From contig NZ_JACAWU010000002.1 of the NCBI RefSeq assembly GCF_013391635.1, forward strand, positions 310,001-374,000: a stretch of DNA of 64,000 nt, in the 5' to 3' direction. Of this stretch, positions 8,326 to 16,924 are shown piece after piece. Source of the DNA: Natronomonas gomsonensis (lineage in GTDB: Archaea > Halobacteriota > Halobacteria > Halobacteriales > Haloarculaceae). Position 1 is the first letter of the stretch. Every line of letters starts with the position of its first letter. The position numbers and the translations under genes were made by a program. Below the pieces are notes generated by a model, which did not search any database, was not told where the DNA came from, and was given only the letters and a program-made list of their open reading frames with translations.

Positions 8326-9392
8326 TCGCCGACGTAGGCCGCGTCGACTTCGCCCGCGTCGAGTTCGGCCTCGACCTCGCGAGCGGCCTGCACCATGTTC
8401 TCCATCTTCTGGTAGGCCACCTCACGCGGTAGGAGTTTGACGCCACAGTCCGGCGAGACGGTCAGGCGCTCCGGCGGAACGATTTCGAAGCCTTTCTTGA
8501 TGTTATCCTTGATTTCCTCGACGGACTCGATGTCGGTCGTGTGGACGTCGACGACGCCCAACGCGAGGTCTTTGGTGAACTCGTCGGCGGTGAACACGTC
8601 TAACTGCTCGTAGTCGCCGTTTGCGAGTTCGAGGTCGTACTCGTGGACGGGCATGTCGAGGATTTCGGGATAGATGCGCGAGTAGTCGCCGTAGCAGACG
8701 TGGAGGCCGAGTCGGACATCTTCCGGAATCCCCTCGGCGATGTGTTCGAGACACTCGCCGACGATGGCGTGGTCGTCGGGCGTCGTCGCGAGGGCGGGTT
8801 CGTCGATTTGGATGTACCGACAGCCAGCGTCGACGAGCCGCTCGATTTCCTCGTTGACGAGGCCGGCGAGTTCGTAGGCCAACTCCGCCTCGCTATCGTA
8901 GTGTTCGTTGAACGACCACGACGCCAGCGTGTAGGGCCCGGTGATGGGTACCTTCACGGGCCGGGTCGTCGCGCCGGCGGTGAACTCGAACTCGTCGACG
9001 AGCCACGGTTCGTCGTAGGCCACCTCGTCGGCGACGGAGGGCTTATCGAAGTAGTTGTGTCCCCACACTTTCACAGGGCCGTTGAACTCGTAGCCGTCGA
9101 TGCGGTCGGCGAAGTACTCGACCATCTCGTTGCGCCGCATCTCGCCGTCACACACCACGTCGAGGCCCGAACGCTCGTGTTCGTGGGTGATGAGGCGGGC
9201 GGCGTCGTCGAGGGCCTCCTGGAGGTTCTCCTCGTCGAAATCGCGGTCGTCGTCCTCGTGGAGTTCCTTCGCGCGGTTGAGCCACTTCGGCTTGGGATAC
9301 GAGCCAACGACGGTCGTCAGCAGGAAGTGTTCGGTCGGGTGGTCCTCGGGGCGGAACTGCTCTCGGGTGTTGGTCTGGTTCGTGAGACTCAT
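8322..9392 (-). CDS. metE: Methionine synthase, cobalamin-independent type catalytic domain (MetE C-terminal homologue)
   Basis: 356 residues, matching the C-terminal catalytic barrel of MetE, which moves a methyl group to homocysteine. Archaeal core MetE proteins are this short form, and their methyl donor may be a corrinoid protein rather than a folate. The N-terminal start TTVVGSYPKPKWL is typical. The zinc ligands are visible as HVCYGDY (His and Cys) and a later SPDCGVK (Cys). Reading on upstream in frame would give a longer product, but the ATG at 9392 has a strong SD and overlaps the preceding gene's stop (ATGA). Co-translated with the MetE-like gene before it. Confidence 0.88.
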   Translation of the reverse strand: MSLTNQTNTREQFRPEDHPTEHFLLTTVVGSYPKPKWLNRAKELHEDDDRDFDEENLQEALDDAARLITHEHERSGLDVVCDGEMRRNEMVEYFADRIDGYEFNGPVKVWGHNYFDKPSVADEVAYDEPWLVDEFEFTAGATTRPVKVPITGPYTLASWSFNEHYDSEAELAYELAGLVNEEIERLVDAGCRYIQIDEPALATTPDDHAIVGECLEHIAEGIPEDVRLGLHVCYGDYSRIYPEILDMPVHEYDLELANGDYEQLDVFTADEFTKDLALGVVDVHTTDIESVEEIKDNIKKGFEIVPPERLTVSPDCGVKLLPREVAYQKMENMVQAAREVEAELDAGEVDAAYVGD

Positions 9393-10366
9393 AGTGTCAC
9401 CTCCTCGACGCCGTCGGCCAGCGCATCCAGTTTCGCTTCGAACTTGTTCTGCGGGAGGTAGAACAGTTCTGTGTTGCTCGTCGCGTAGACGGAGTCGAAC
9501 GTCTGGGCGGGGACGCTGTCGTCGACCCACTCGATGCGCTCGGCGATTTCGTCGGGCGTCTCGACGAGGGTGTTCTGTCCGTCGACGACGCCGAGGGCGA
9601 TGCTGTCCTTCGTGCCGTACTCCTGGATGTTGTAGACGTTCTGTTCGTGGTCGGCGACGAAGTCGAATCCGATTGCGTCGATTTGGGCGTCCATCAGGTG
9701 GGCGTAGGGTTTCTCCGGAATCGCACCCCAGTAGGTGTGGACGACGACTTCGGCGTCGACTGCCGTCGCCACGCGGTCGATGGCCTCGCTTGCGCGTTCG
9801 TCCTCGCCATCGTCGGGAGTGTTCTCGACGAGCGACGGTTCGAGAAGGAACAGCGTCTCGGTGTCGAACTCGGCGGCTTCGCCGGCGAGGAACTCTGCGA
9901 TGGCGTCGAGGAACGCGGCGTCGTCGCCGTAGTGTTCGTCGGTCGCGAGGTCCGCAAGCGAGTAGGGACCGGGGAGAACGGCCTGATTCACGTCCGGTTG
10001 GCCGGCCAACTCCTCGGCCACGTCGCCGTCGAAAGTGAGGTCGCCGGTGACGACCGGCTCCCGATAGAAGTTGTTGTTGTCGTAGTAGCGGACGATACCG
10101 CGGGTGTCGACGCTGTCGTGGACACACAGCGGGTGGGCGAGCATGTCGTCCCAGCGGAGTTGCCCCTCGACGACGCCGTCTATTCCGGCCTCGAGTTGTC
10201 GGTCGATGACTTCCGTCCGTGCGCGTTCGTAGGCCTCGAGGACGTCGTCGCCCTCGTCGCCGGAAATGAGGTCGTCCTTCTGGTGACCCTTCAAATCCGA
10301 GAGGTCGTCCTTCGCCCAGTCGGGCAGCGGGAACAGTCCCGGTGTCGTAGCGATTACCTCCGTCAT
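9389..10366 (-). CDS. MetE-like protein lacking the zinc site (N-terminal-barrel type)
   Basis: 325 residues of the methionine synthase/UROD-like barrel fold, starting TTPGLFPLPDW. Where the catalytic domain has H-x-C it has HTYWG, and the late Cys ligand is absent, so the catalytic zinc cannot be bound in the usual way. It may act as the partner barrel that full-length MetE carries at its N-terminus, here as a separate polypeptide. It is followed with ATGA overlap by the zinc-containing MetE. The partner role is inference. Confidence 0.78.
   Translation of the reverse strand: MTEVIATTPGLFPLPDWAKDDLSDLKGHQKDDLISGDEGDDVLEAYERARTEVIDRQLEAGIDGVVEGQLRWDDMLAHPLCVHDSVDTRGIVRYYDNNNFYREPVVTGDLTFDGDVAEELAGQPDVNQAVLPGPYSLADLATDEHYGDDAAFLDAIAEFLAGEAAEFDTETLFLLEPSLVENTPDDGEDERASEAIDRVATAVDAEVVVHTYWGAIPEKPYAHLMDAQIDAIGFDFVADHEQNVYNIQEYGTKDSIALGVVDGQNTLVETPDEIAERIEWVDDSVPAQTFDSVYATSNTELFYLPQNKFEAKLDALADGVEEVTL
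9397..9404 (-). promoter_or_regulatory. Shine-Dalgarno site of metE
   Basis: GGAGGTGA on the minus strand, inside the last codons of the upstream gene and 4 nt before the ATG at 9392. It confirms the start of metE and coupled translation. Confidence 0.6.
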
Positions 10367-10390
10367 TACCGGCGCTACGTAATGACGGCG

Positions 10391-10400
10391 TTTAATATTT
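10391..10400 (-). promoter_or_regulatory. TATA box of the MetE pair
   Basis: AAATATTAAA is centred about 29 nt before the ATG at 10366, just outside the end of hemK2. The methionine synthase pair therefore has its own promoter and a nearly leaderless message. Confidence 0.55.
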
Positions 10401-10401
10401 C

Positions 10402-10983
10402 CTACTCACGTATGTCTAAGAGTAATTCCAACACGACCAACCGCTCGAAGGGGAACGCCTCCTCGGCGACCTCTCGACTCGTCAATCCGGCGTCTGCAGC
10501 GAGGTCGGTCACGGCCTCGACGTCGGTCAGCGAGGAGACCAACAGCAGGACCCTGCCTCCGGGGGCGAGAACGCGGGCCACGTCCGCGATGAACGGCCGA
10601 ATCACGCGTCGGCCGTCTTCGCCGCCCGACAGCGCGTGTTCAAGCGGGTCGTCCCACTCCCGTTCGGGCGGCGTCGGGAGATACGGCGGGTTGAACAGCA
10701 CCCAATCGAAGGCGTCGGTGCCGAAGGGGTCGGTCAGGTTCCCGCGGACGGCCGGCACGCCGCGCTCGCGGGTCTGCCGGCAGGCCTCCGGGTTGATGTC
10801 GCTGCCGACGACCCGAGCGCCCGTCTCCTCGCCGACGTACTCGGCGACGTGGCCCGACCCGGTTCCGACTTCGAGGACGAAATCTTCACCGTCCACCGTC
10901 TCAGCGGCCGTTTCGGCCAGCAGTCGTGAGTCCTCGGCGGCCTCGTACACCGTCGGCATCTCCCGACGGTCCGAAAGCGTCAT
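10402..10983 (-). CDS. HemK2/Mtq2-type protein glutamine methyltransferase
   Basis: 193 residues. Class I SAM methyltransferase with LEVGTGSGH (motif I, about 40) and the NPPY motif (about 88) that marks N5-glutamine or N6-adenine methyltransferases. The short length and position last in the ksgA cluster fit archaeal HemK2, which methylates the GGQ glutamine of release factor aRF1, normally with a Trm112-like partner. No Trm112 is seen nearby. It overlaps mscS by ATGA. Confidence 0.85.
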   Translation of the reverse strand: MTLSDRREMPTVYEAAEDSRLLAETAAETVDGEDFVLEVGTGSGHVAEYVGEETGARVVGSDINPEACRQTRERGVPAVRGNLTDPFGTDAFDWVLFNPPYLPTPPEREWDDPLEHALSGGEDGRRVIRPFIADVARVLAPGGRVLLLVSSLTDVEAVTDLAADAGLTSREVAEEAFPFERLVVLELLLDIRE

Positions 10984-12422
10984 TCGTCGTCCCTCTCCTC
11001 GTCCTCGTTCTCGGGGCCGTCACGTACCGGGTCGGGGTCGCGCTCGAAGCCGTCGACGGCCATCGGGTCGTCGGGATCGTGGCTGTGTTCCTCGCTGACG
11101 GGTTCGCTCACGTCGGTCGGTTCCTCGCTCGCCGTCTCTTCGTCCCCGCTCTCGGTTTCGTCCTCGTCGACGGGGTCTCCGGAGGGGTCCCGCCCGTAGT
11201 CCTCCTTGAACGGTTCGGACACGTCGGTCGCGGAACGCCCCTGAGATCGACCGTCTCGGTCGTCCGAACCCCGGTTCGCGACGGTCCGTTTGTCGGCGGA
11301 GAGCCGTTCCCGCTCGGCTTCGGCGACCTGTAAGCCGCCGGTCTCTTCGCGTCCCATCAACTCCCGCTGTGGGAACGGTATCTTGATGCCCTCGGATTCG
11401 AAGGCCTCCTTCACCGCCTCGATGACCTCGTTTTGGGCGCGCCACTTGTGCTGGATGGTCGGCTTGTCTATCCAGTAGCGGAGTCGAAGGGCGACGGCGG
11501 AATCGTCGAAGGCCGTCCGGACGACGTCCGGTGACGGGGAGTCTGACACCGACTCACAGCGCTCCATCGCCTCCCTGGCGACGCTCGCCGCCGTCGCCAC
11601 GTCCACGTCGTAGTCGATGCCAACGTCGGTCGTGATGCGAAGCCGGTCAGTCTTCGAGTAGTTGATCACCTCGCTGCCGGTCACCTGGTCGTTGGGGACG
11701 AGAACGTGCTCCTCGTCGAACGTCCGAATCTGAGTGTTGTACAGCGTGATGTCAGTGACGATGCCTTGCCGGTCGTTGACGGAAATCCAGTCGCCGACCT
11801 CGAAGGGTCGGGCGAAGAGGATGACGAAGCCCGACAGCGCCCCCGACAGGGTCTGTCTCGCGGCGAACCCGAGGACGATACCGAGCGCACCGGCACCGAG
11901 AAAGAGGCTCTGGACCGGGACCCCCCACAGTGCGATGGTGAACAGTATCGCCGGGATGAAGACGGTCAACTGGACGATGTGGTGGGCGACCTCCCGCTGG
12001 TGGGCCGTGATGACGTTCCGGCCCGCGCCGAACTTGATGGAGCGTTTCGTCAGGCGCGTGACGGTGAACGCGCCCGCGAAGACGATGAACGTCAACAGGA
12101 GTTTCACTCCTGCTTCGGGACCGATTGCGAGAAACGACAGCGACTGGACGACCGTCCCGGTGAGCCCCCAGACGACGACGAGAAACCCACTGAGGACGAT
12201 ACTGCCGACCGTCACGAACACGCCCTGTATGGCCTGCACCGCGTCGCTCCGAACCCGCCGTTTCAGAATCTTCCCGCTGAAGTACGCTATCGCCATCAGG
12301 AGACCGAACACTCCGAGTGCGAGCGCCGTCAGGTAGTACCGTTCGGTCGTCGAGAACGTTCGGTAGAACTCGAACTGGAGGTCGGCCCACCACGGAAGGC
12401 TCTGGAGGACGACCGATTTCAT
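10980..12422 (-). CDS. MscS-family mechanosensitive channel with acidic C-terminal tail
   Basis: 480 residues. Several N-terminal helices lead to the conserved pore helix and beta domain (GAGALGIVLGFAARQTL, then SGFVILFARPFEVGDWI, near residues 170-220). It would release solutes on osmotic downshock. About 110 residues at the C-terminus are rich in Asp, Glu, Ser and Arg and probably disordered in the cytoplasm. The gene overlaps both ksgA and hemK2 by 4 nt, so a channel is translationally coupled to rRNA and release-factor methylases. Confidence 0.87.
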   Translation of the reverse strand: MKSVVLQSLPWWADLQFEFYRTFSTTERYYLTALALGVFGLLMAIAYFSGKILKRRVRSDAVQAIQGVFVTVGSIVLSGFLVVVWGLTGTVVQSLSFLAIGPEAGVKLLLTFIVFAGAFTVTRLTKRSIKFGAGRNVITAHQREVAHHIVQLTVFIPAILFTIALWGVPVQSLFLGAGALGIVLGFAARQTLSGALSGFVILFARPFEVGDWISVNDRQGIVTDITLYNTQIRTFDEEHVLVPNDQVTGSEVINYSKTDRLRITTDVGIDYDVDVATAASVAREAMERCESVSDSPSPDVVRTAFDDSAVALRLRYWIDKPTIQHKWRAQNEVIEAVKEAFESEGIKIPFPQRELMGREETGGLQVAEAERERLSADKRTVANRGSDDRDGRSQGRSATDVSEPFKEDYGRDPSGDPVDEDETESGDEETASEEPTDVSEPVSEEHSHDPDDPMAVDGFERDPDPVRDGPENEDEERDDE

Positions 12423-13255
12423 CCGCCGTCACCTCCGCCGGTCTCGTCTGCGATTCGGGCCAGTCGGGCGAACGCCTCCGGCGGCACGTTCCCGGCTCGC
12501 TTGCTCATCAGTTCCTCACCGGCCGCCTCGACGACGGCGTCGGCGTCGTCGATGCCCGAGATGTGTGTCGTGTTCCGAACCGCGTTCCGCATCGTCTTCC
12601 GGCGTTGAGTGAAAATCGCCCGAACCAGCGACATGAACGCCTCGTCGTCGGGCACTTCGTAGTCGGGGTCCCGTGGCGTCGTTCGGACGACCGCGCTCTC
12701 GACGGCCGGTGCCGGCGAGAACGCCTCCTTCGGAACCGGTTCGACGACCTCGATGTCGGCGTAGTGGCCCGCAGTCACCGATAGCCGGCCGTAGGCGTCG
12801 GTCCCCGGTTCCGCGGCCATCCGCTCGGCGAACTCCTTCTGGAACATCAACACCGTCGGCCGCTTCTCCGGGAGGAGTCGGAACGTGATTTCCGAGGAGA
12901 CGCCGTACGGGAGATTCGACACCGAGGCGGTGAAGTCGGGTAACTCGACCTCTAAGGCGTCGCCTTCGACGACGGTGAGGTCGCCGTCGGCGATTTCGGT
13001 CTCGAACTCCTCGTGCAGAAACGACGCCAGTTCCGGGTCGCGCTCGATGACCGTCACGTGGTCTGCGACGGCGAGGAGCCGGTCGGTGAGCGCGCCCGTC
13101 CCGCCGCCGACCTCCAGGATGTGGGTCGTGTCGGCGTCCTCGGGGAGGTAGCCTGGGAGTCTGTCGAGGACGCGGTCGTCGACGAGAAAGTGCTGGTCGC
13201 GGTCGGGGTCGCCGCGGACGCCAGCACGAGCGATAAGCGCGTCGGGGTCCCGCAT
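12419..13255 (-). CDS. ksgA: Ribosomal RNA small subunit dimethyladenosine transferase KsgA/RsmA
   Basis: 278 residues. Dimethylates two adjacent adenines in the 3' terminal helix of 16S rRNA during small-subunit maturation. The start region DQHFLVDDRVLDRL, SAM motif LEVGGGTGALTDRL (about 45-58) and catalytic NLPY motif (about 111) are intact, as is the C-terminal QRRKTMRNAV. The ATG at 13255 fits the family length; the frame stays open upstream but that sequence lacks similarity. It lies 58 nt after the DUF655 gene in the L21e-Rpo4 operon. Confidence 0.93.
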   Translation of the reverse strand: MRDPDALIARAGVRGDPDRDQHFLVDDRVLDRLPGYLPEDADTTHILEVGGGTGALTDRLLAVADHVTVIERDPELASFLHEEFETEIADGDLTVVEGDALEVELPDFTASVSNLPYGVSSEITFRLLPEKRPTVLMFQKEFAERMAAEPGTDAYGRLSVTAGHYADIEVVEPVPKEAFSPAPAVESAVVRTTPRDPDYEVPDDEAFMSLVRAIFTQRRKTMRNAVRNTTHISGIDDADAVVEAAGEELMSKRAGNVPPEAFARLARIADETGGGDGG

Positions 13256-13313
13256 GTTGTCCCGCCGTATGCCCGCGCCCCGTATATCGTTCACTCTTTG
13301 GTGTCGCGAGCGG

Positions 13314-13892
13314 TTACTCCTCGTCGCTCTCTCGGCGGGCGAAGATACGGTACTTGAGGTCCTCTTCGCCGAGTTCCTCCTCGATTCGCTCCAGGAGGAC
13401 GCCCCGGGGGTCGTGGAGTCCCGAGACGCGCTGTTCGATGTCCTCGAAGCTCTCGAAGGGCTTGCGCTTGCGCGCATCGAGGATGTTGTTGCGGAGTTTC
13501 TTCCCGATGCCGGGCAGCAGATTGAGTACGTGCAGCCGAGTCGTAATCGGTTGGGCGTCGTTGTAGAAGTCGACGAAGCGCTTCTCGTTCGCGTCGATGA
13601 TTTCGTTGAGCGCGTACTCCAGTTCGGACTCGGCCGTACTGGAGAGGTCACCGTACGCTATCGCTCGACAGTCCTTGACGTTCTCGCCGGGGGGGTCGAT
13701 TTCGACCCGGTCGCCGATGTTGACGCCCGCGTCGTCGGTGAGGGCGAGTTCGACGAGTCGGAAATCCGACTCGCCGAGGGCGTAGGCGACCGGCGATTTC
13801 TGATACTGTGGCCGGTCGTCGTCGGGGCGGCCCCTGGGTAGGAAATCCAAGACGACTGCGGTAGTAGGGTCTCCGGCGTCGCTGTCGCTCAT
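13314..13892 (-). CDS. DUF655 family RNA-binding-type protein
   Basis: 192 residues, archaeal DUF655 family. The N-terminal half is beta-rich (AVVLDFLPRGR, then RVEIDPPGE). The C-terminal half holds a helix-hairpin-helix (LLPGIGKKLRNNILDARKR, about 130-150), suggesting nucleic-acid binding. Family members sit between rpo4 and ksgA in many archaea, as here, so a part in transcription or rRNA maturation is likely but unproven. Confidence 0.88.
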   Translation of the reverse strand: MSDSDAGDPTTAVVLDFLPRGRPDDDRPQYQKSPVAYALGESDFRLVELALTDDAGVNIGDRVEIDPPGENVKDCRAIAYGDLSSTAESELEYALNEIIDANEKRFVDFYNDAQPITTRLHVLNLLPGIGKKLRNNILDARKRKPFESFEDIEQRVSGLHDPRGVLLERIEEELGEEDLKYRIFARRESDEE

Positions 13893-13938
13893 ACCTACGG
13901 TACGGGGAGGCGATATTTAAAACAGGTGCCGGTCCGTA

Positions 13939-14295
13939 TCAGGCGTACTTGACGACGATGTCGAGCACGTCGTCGAGTTCGTCACCGGACATCGTGTACC
14001 GCCCCTGTGAGAACACCGAGCGGAGTTCGTTGCGGTCCTGCGGAAGGAGGTCGGCGATTTTGTACGCCGTCGCCTCGTCGACCTTCTCCAGTTCGGTCAG
14101 CTCCGCGACGAGTTCGCGGGACTCCTCGGCGTCGAGAACCGAAAAGCGGTTGACGTGCTCGATGGCGCGCGCCAACTCGTAGCGCATCTCGCGGTCCTCG
14201 TCGAGTGCGCGCTCGGCTTCGATGTCGGCGAGCAGTTCCTTCGCCTCGGAAACGGTGAGGAACTCCTCGTCGACGACCTCCTTGAATATCGTCAT
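13939..14295 (-). CDS. rpo4: DNA-directed RNA polymerase subunit Rpo4 (RpoF)
   Basis: 118 residues. Forms the stalk of archaeal RNA polymerase with Rpo7. The N-terminal segment ([15 protein letters not shown]) and C-terminal HRDC-like helices match Rpo4. It overlaps the L21e gene by 4 nt at its start and precedes DUF655, an arrangement conserved across archaea. Confidence 0.92.
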   Translation of the reverse strand: MTIFKEVVDEEFLTVSEAKELLADIEAERALDEDREMRYELARAIEHVNRFSVLDAEESRELVAELTELEKVDEATAYKIADLLPQDRNELRSVFSQGRYTMSGDELDDVLDIVVKYA

Positions 14296-14585
14296 TCCTG
14301 CTGGCGTTGGAGGTGGGCCGGCGCGACGATGAGCGTCTTCGTGACGCCGCCGTCCTTGATTTCGACCTTGAACGCGCGGCCCTGCTTGCCGGCGACCGTT
14401 CCGGTTCGGCCGTTGAATCGGGGGTGGAACTGGCCTTTCGGCACCGAGGGGTCGACCTTGAGGTGGACCTTCTCGCCGTTTTCGTACTCTTCGACCGAGC
14501 GCTGCGGCGGGGATGCCCCGCGCTCTCGGGGTTTGTTCTTCAGCTTGTTTCGGGTCGCCTTCCGCGGACCGTTGGAACTCGGCAT
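14292..14585 (-). CDS. rpl21e: 50S ribosomal protein L21e
   Basis: 97 residues, basic for a haloarchaeal protein. The start [18 protein letters not shown] and the [11 protein letters not shown] motif (about 54-64) are typical of L21e. It is the first gene of the rpo4-DUF655-ksgA-mscS-hemK2 run, behind a TATA box. Confidence 0.95.
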   Translation of the reverse strand: MPSSNGPRKATRNKLKNKPRERGASPPQRSVEEYENGEKVHLKVDPSVPKGQFHPRFNGRTGTVAGKQGRAFKVEIKDGGVTKTLIVAPAHLQRQQE

Positions 14586-14613
14586 TGTTGATGAGTCCTA
14601 ATCAACTCCGACA

Positions 14614-14621
14614 CATAAAAC
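14614..14621 (-). promoter_or_regulatory. TATA box of the L21e operon
   Basis: GTTTTATG on the minus strand is centred about 32 nt before the ATG at 14585, giving a leader of only a few nucleotides. Confidence 0.5.
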
Positions 14622-14705
14622 GTGCGTTCCGGCGGCGCCCCGTCGGTCGCCCGACGGTTGGCGATTCGTCTCGGTGGCGCGTCGAAATCGGAGAGAAACG
14701 ACCGA

Positions 14706-14972
14706 CTATATTCGTCCGACTTCGTCGACGTCGACGCTCTCGACGCCCTCGACGCCGCCGAAGGCCTCCTCGACGGCGTCGGTGCCGCCGGCCTCGTCGG
14801 GGATGAGTACCGTCGGGAACAGCGCGATGAGTCCGAACGCCACGTCCTCGCGGTCGACGCGGCTGATTTTCGCGCCCTCGGGCAGGGAGTTCTCGAGGCG
14901 GTCCTGCAGTTCGTCGAGGTCCACCTCGGGGCTCTGCGGCATGACCTTCATCTTGGCTGCGACTTTCCCCAT
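14706..14972 (-). CDS. Translation elongation factor 1-beta
   Basis: 88 residues, the archaeal aEF-1 beta that exchanges nucleotide on EF-1 alpha. [15 protein letters not shown] and the alternating beta-alpha-beta pattern ending VDVDEVGR are typical, and the length is normal. The frame is open further upstream but the ATG at 14972 lies 2 nt after the zinc micro-protein stop and gives the family N-terminus. Confidence 0.92.
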   Translation of the reverse strand: MGKVAAKMKVMPQSPEVDLDELQDRLENSLPEGAKISRVDREDVAFGLIALFPTVLIPDEAGGTDAVEEAFGGVEGVESVDVDEVGRI

Positions 14973-14974
14973 CG

Positions 14975-15157
14975 TTACGGCCCCATGAACCCACAATCCG
15001 GGCATTCGTAGAGGTTGCTCTGCTTGCGACACTTCGAGCAGCGGTAAATCTGGTGCCCACAGTCGGGGCAGTCGAACTTCGCCGCGCTCGTCCCGGAGAT
15101 GTTTATCCCACAGGAGATGCACTTCCGTTCCCTCCGTTGGGTACTCTCGCTACTCAT
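14975..15157 (-). CDS. Zinc-ribbon micro-protein with four CxxC pairs (HVO_2753-like)
   Basis: 60 residues carrying CISCG, CPDCG, CSKC and CPDCG, which can build two zinc sites. Size, motif order and position before EF-1 beta match the small haloarchaeal zinc-finger protein known from Haloferax volcanii as HVO_2753, for which I recall reports of a role in swarming and biofilm. The start at 15157 is set by a TATA box 26 nt upstream; a longer frame reading adds 13 unlike residues. Co-transcribed with EF-1 beta (2 nt gap). Confidence 0.88.
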   Translation of the reverse strand: MSSESTQRRERKCISCGINISGTSAAKFDCPDCGHQIYRCSKCRKQSNLYECPDCGFMGP

Positions 15158-15179
15158 ATCAACTGGTCCGGCGCGGCGA

Positions 15180-15187
15180 CATTTAAC
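15180..15187 (-). promoter_or_regulatory. TATA box of the zinc micro-protein/EF-1 beta operon
   Basis: GTTAAATG on the minus strand is centred 26 nt before the ATG at 15157 and predicts a leaderless message. Confidence 0.55.
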
Positions 15188-15222
15188 CCTTATCAAGCGC
15201 GTTCGGTCCCGCCGAGCGGTCG

Positions 15223-15831
15223 TCAGCCACCCCGCTCGACGGCGGGGTAGGACTGTCGCCCTCCGGTCGTGTTCCGCGCGACGATACGCGCCGTCGCGCT
15301 GTGTTTTCCCTCGTGAGGCGTCGTCGTCTCGTCGTAGTACAACACCGTCATGTCGAGACAGGCGTGAAGGAGTTCGTTCGAGGCGAATCGGAAGCGGTCC
15401 GTACTCGGCCCCGAGAGCGGGCCGTCAGTCGACCGGAGGTGGTGTTCGACGAACAGGACGCCACCGTCGACCAGCGCCGCCTTGATGTCGGGAAATCGGT
15501 CGACAGCGCGATAGTAGCTGATAGTGATGGCGGCGTATCGGTCCTCGGGGAACTCGTAGGTGTTCGCGTCGGCCTGAATCGGCTCGATTCGCTCTTCGAC
15601 GCCGACTTCGGCGGCGTTTTCGCGGGTGATTTTCAGGCCCTCTCGGGACTGGTCGAGGGCGTCGACCTCGTATCCTGATTCCGCGAGGAACACCGCGTTG
15701 CGACCCGTTCCGGTCGCCACGTCGAGGGCGTGACCGTCGGGAAACGATTCGACGTAATCACGCAACACCGGCGATGGCTCTGGGTTCTGGGGATACTCGC
15801 CGGCGGCGAACCGTTCGTCCCACGTGGGCAT
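15223..15831 (-). CDS. Class I SAM-dependent methyltransferase (TehB/UbiE-like)
   Basis: 202 residues. The SAM-binding loop [14 protein letters not shown] (about 37-50) and acidic end of strand 2 (VDALDQS) are intact. It begins [14 protein letters not shown], a start common to small thiopurine/tellurite-type methyltransferases. The substrate is unknown. It starts 2 nt after the oxidoreductase stop and is probably co-transcribed with it. Confidence 0.82.
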   Translation of the reverse strand: MPTWDERFAAGEYPQNPEPSPVLRDYVESFPDGHALDVATGTGRNAVFLAESGYEVDALDQSREGLKITRENAAEVGVEERIEPIQADANTYEFPEDRYAAITISYYRAVDRFPDIKAALVDGGVLFVEHHLRSTDGPLSGPSTDRFRFASNELLHACLDMTVLYYDETTTPHEGKHSATARIVARNTTGGRQSYPAVERGG

Positions 15832-15832
15832 C

Positions 15833-16846
15833 TCAGGGCTCCCGTTCGCCCACCTGCACGAGCTGTTTCCCGATTTTCGTCCCCTCGAACAGCCCGAGGA
15901 AGGCGTCGGGTGCGTTCTCCAGTCCCTCGACCTCGTTCTCGCGGTACTCGATGTCGCCCGAGGCAACCCACCCCGAGAGTCGTTTGAGCGCCTCCCCCCA
16001 GCGGTCCTCGTAGTCGCGGACGAGCAACCCTTCGACACGGGCGCGTGACTCGATGAGTTTTCCGAGTTTGCGCGGCCCCGTCGGCACCTCGGTGGCGTTG
16101 TACAGCGCTATCTGTCCGCAGATGGCCACCCGCGCTCGGACGTTCAATAGCGGCCAGACGGCATCGGTGACGGGGCCACCGACGTTGTCGAAGTACACGT
16201 CGATGCCGTCGGGACAAGCTTTCCGAAGCGCTGCGCTCACGTCCTCTTCTTTGTAGTTGATGCCCTCGTCGAAGCCGACGGATTCGAGCCACTCGAGTTT
16301 CTCCTCGGCGCCCGCGATGCCGACCACGTGACAGCCGGTGAGGTCGGCGATTTGGCCGACGACGCTGCCGACGGCACCGGCGGCGGCGCTGACGACGACA
16401 GTGTCGCCGGGCGTCGGTTCGGCCACGTCCGTCGTCCCGAAGTAGGCGGTGACGCCGGGCATTCCCAACACGCCGAGCGCCGTCGAGATGGGGCCGTGTT
16501 CGGGATTGACCCCTCGGAGGTCACGACCGTCGGCAATCGCGTAGTCGGCCCACTGGAGGTCGCCGGTAACCACGTCGCCGGCCTCGAAATCCGGGTGTTC
16601 GGAGGCTTCGACTTCGCCGACGACGCCCGCCTGCATCGGGTCGCCAACGTCCCACGGTTCGGCGTAGGATTCGGCGTCACGCATCCGCCCTCGCATGTAG
16701 GGGTCGACGGACATGTACAGCGTCCGGACGAGGACTTCGCCCCGCTCCGGGTCGGGGAGTTCCGTTTCGATTAGCTCGAAGTTCTCCATCGTCGGCTCAC
16801 CGACGGGTCGGCTGTCGAGTATCCACTGCCTGGTTGGAGTTGCCAT
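15833..16846 (-). CDS. NADP-dependent medium-chain oxidoreductase (CurA/LTB4DH family)
   Basis: 337 residues of the zinc-free MDR family (2-alkenal or leukotriene B4 12-hydroxydehydrogenase type), reducing C=C bonds next to a carbonyl with NADPH. The start TRQWILDSRPVGEP, YMSVDPYMRGRM (about 44-55) and Rossmann loop AAAGAVGSVVGQ (about 154-165) are typical. Divergent from tmcA over 78 nt. Confidence 0.88.
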   Translation of the reverse strand: MATPTRQWILDSRPVGEPTMENFELIETELPDPERGEVLVRTLYMSVDPYMRGRMRDAESYAEPWDVGDPMQAGVVGEVEASEHPDFEAGDVVTGDLQWADYAIADGRDLRGVNPEHGPISTALGVLGMPGVTAYFGTTDVAEPTPGDTVVVSAAAGAVGSVVGQIADLTGCHVVGIAGAEEKLEWLESVGFDEGINYKEEDVSAALRKACPDGIDVYFDNVGGPVTDAVWPLLNVRARVAICGQIALYNATEVPTGPRKLGKLIESRARVEGLLVRDYEDRWGEALKRLSGWVASGDIEYRENEVEGLENAPDAFLGLFEGTKIGKQLVQVGEREP

Positions 16847-16924
16847 GCTCGGAGGTCAGCCCCACCGGTGAAAGGGTTTCGCCCAACCGGTGGAACCTTC
16901 CGGTACCGTCCCCTTCCGCCGGGC

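Noticed and set aside
9393..10127. In-frame upstream extension of metE to a 601-residue product.
   Set aside because: The extra part is an Arg-rich alternate-frame reading of the preceding MetE-like gene; metE has its own SD and ATGA overlap.
11706..12608. A 300-codon plus-strand frame across mscS and ksgA.
   Set aside because: Antisense, made of Asp/Glu/Arg repeats with no domain, crossing two well-supported genes.
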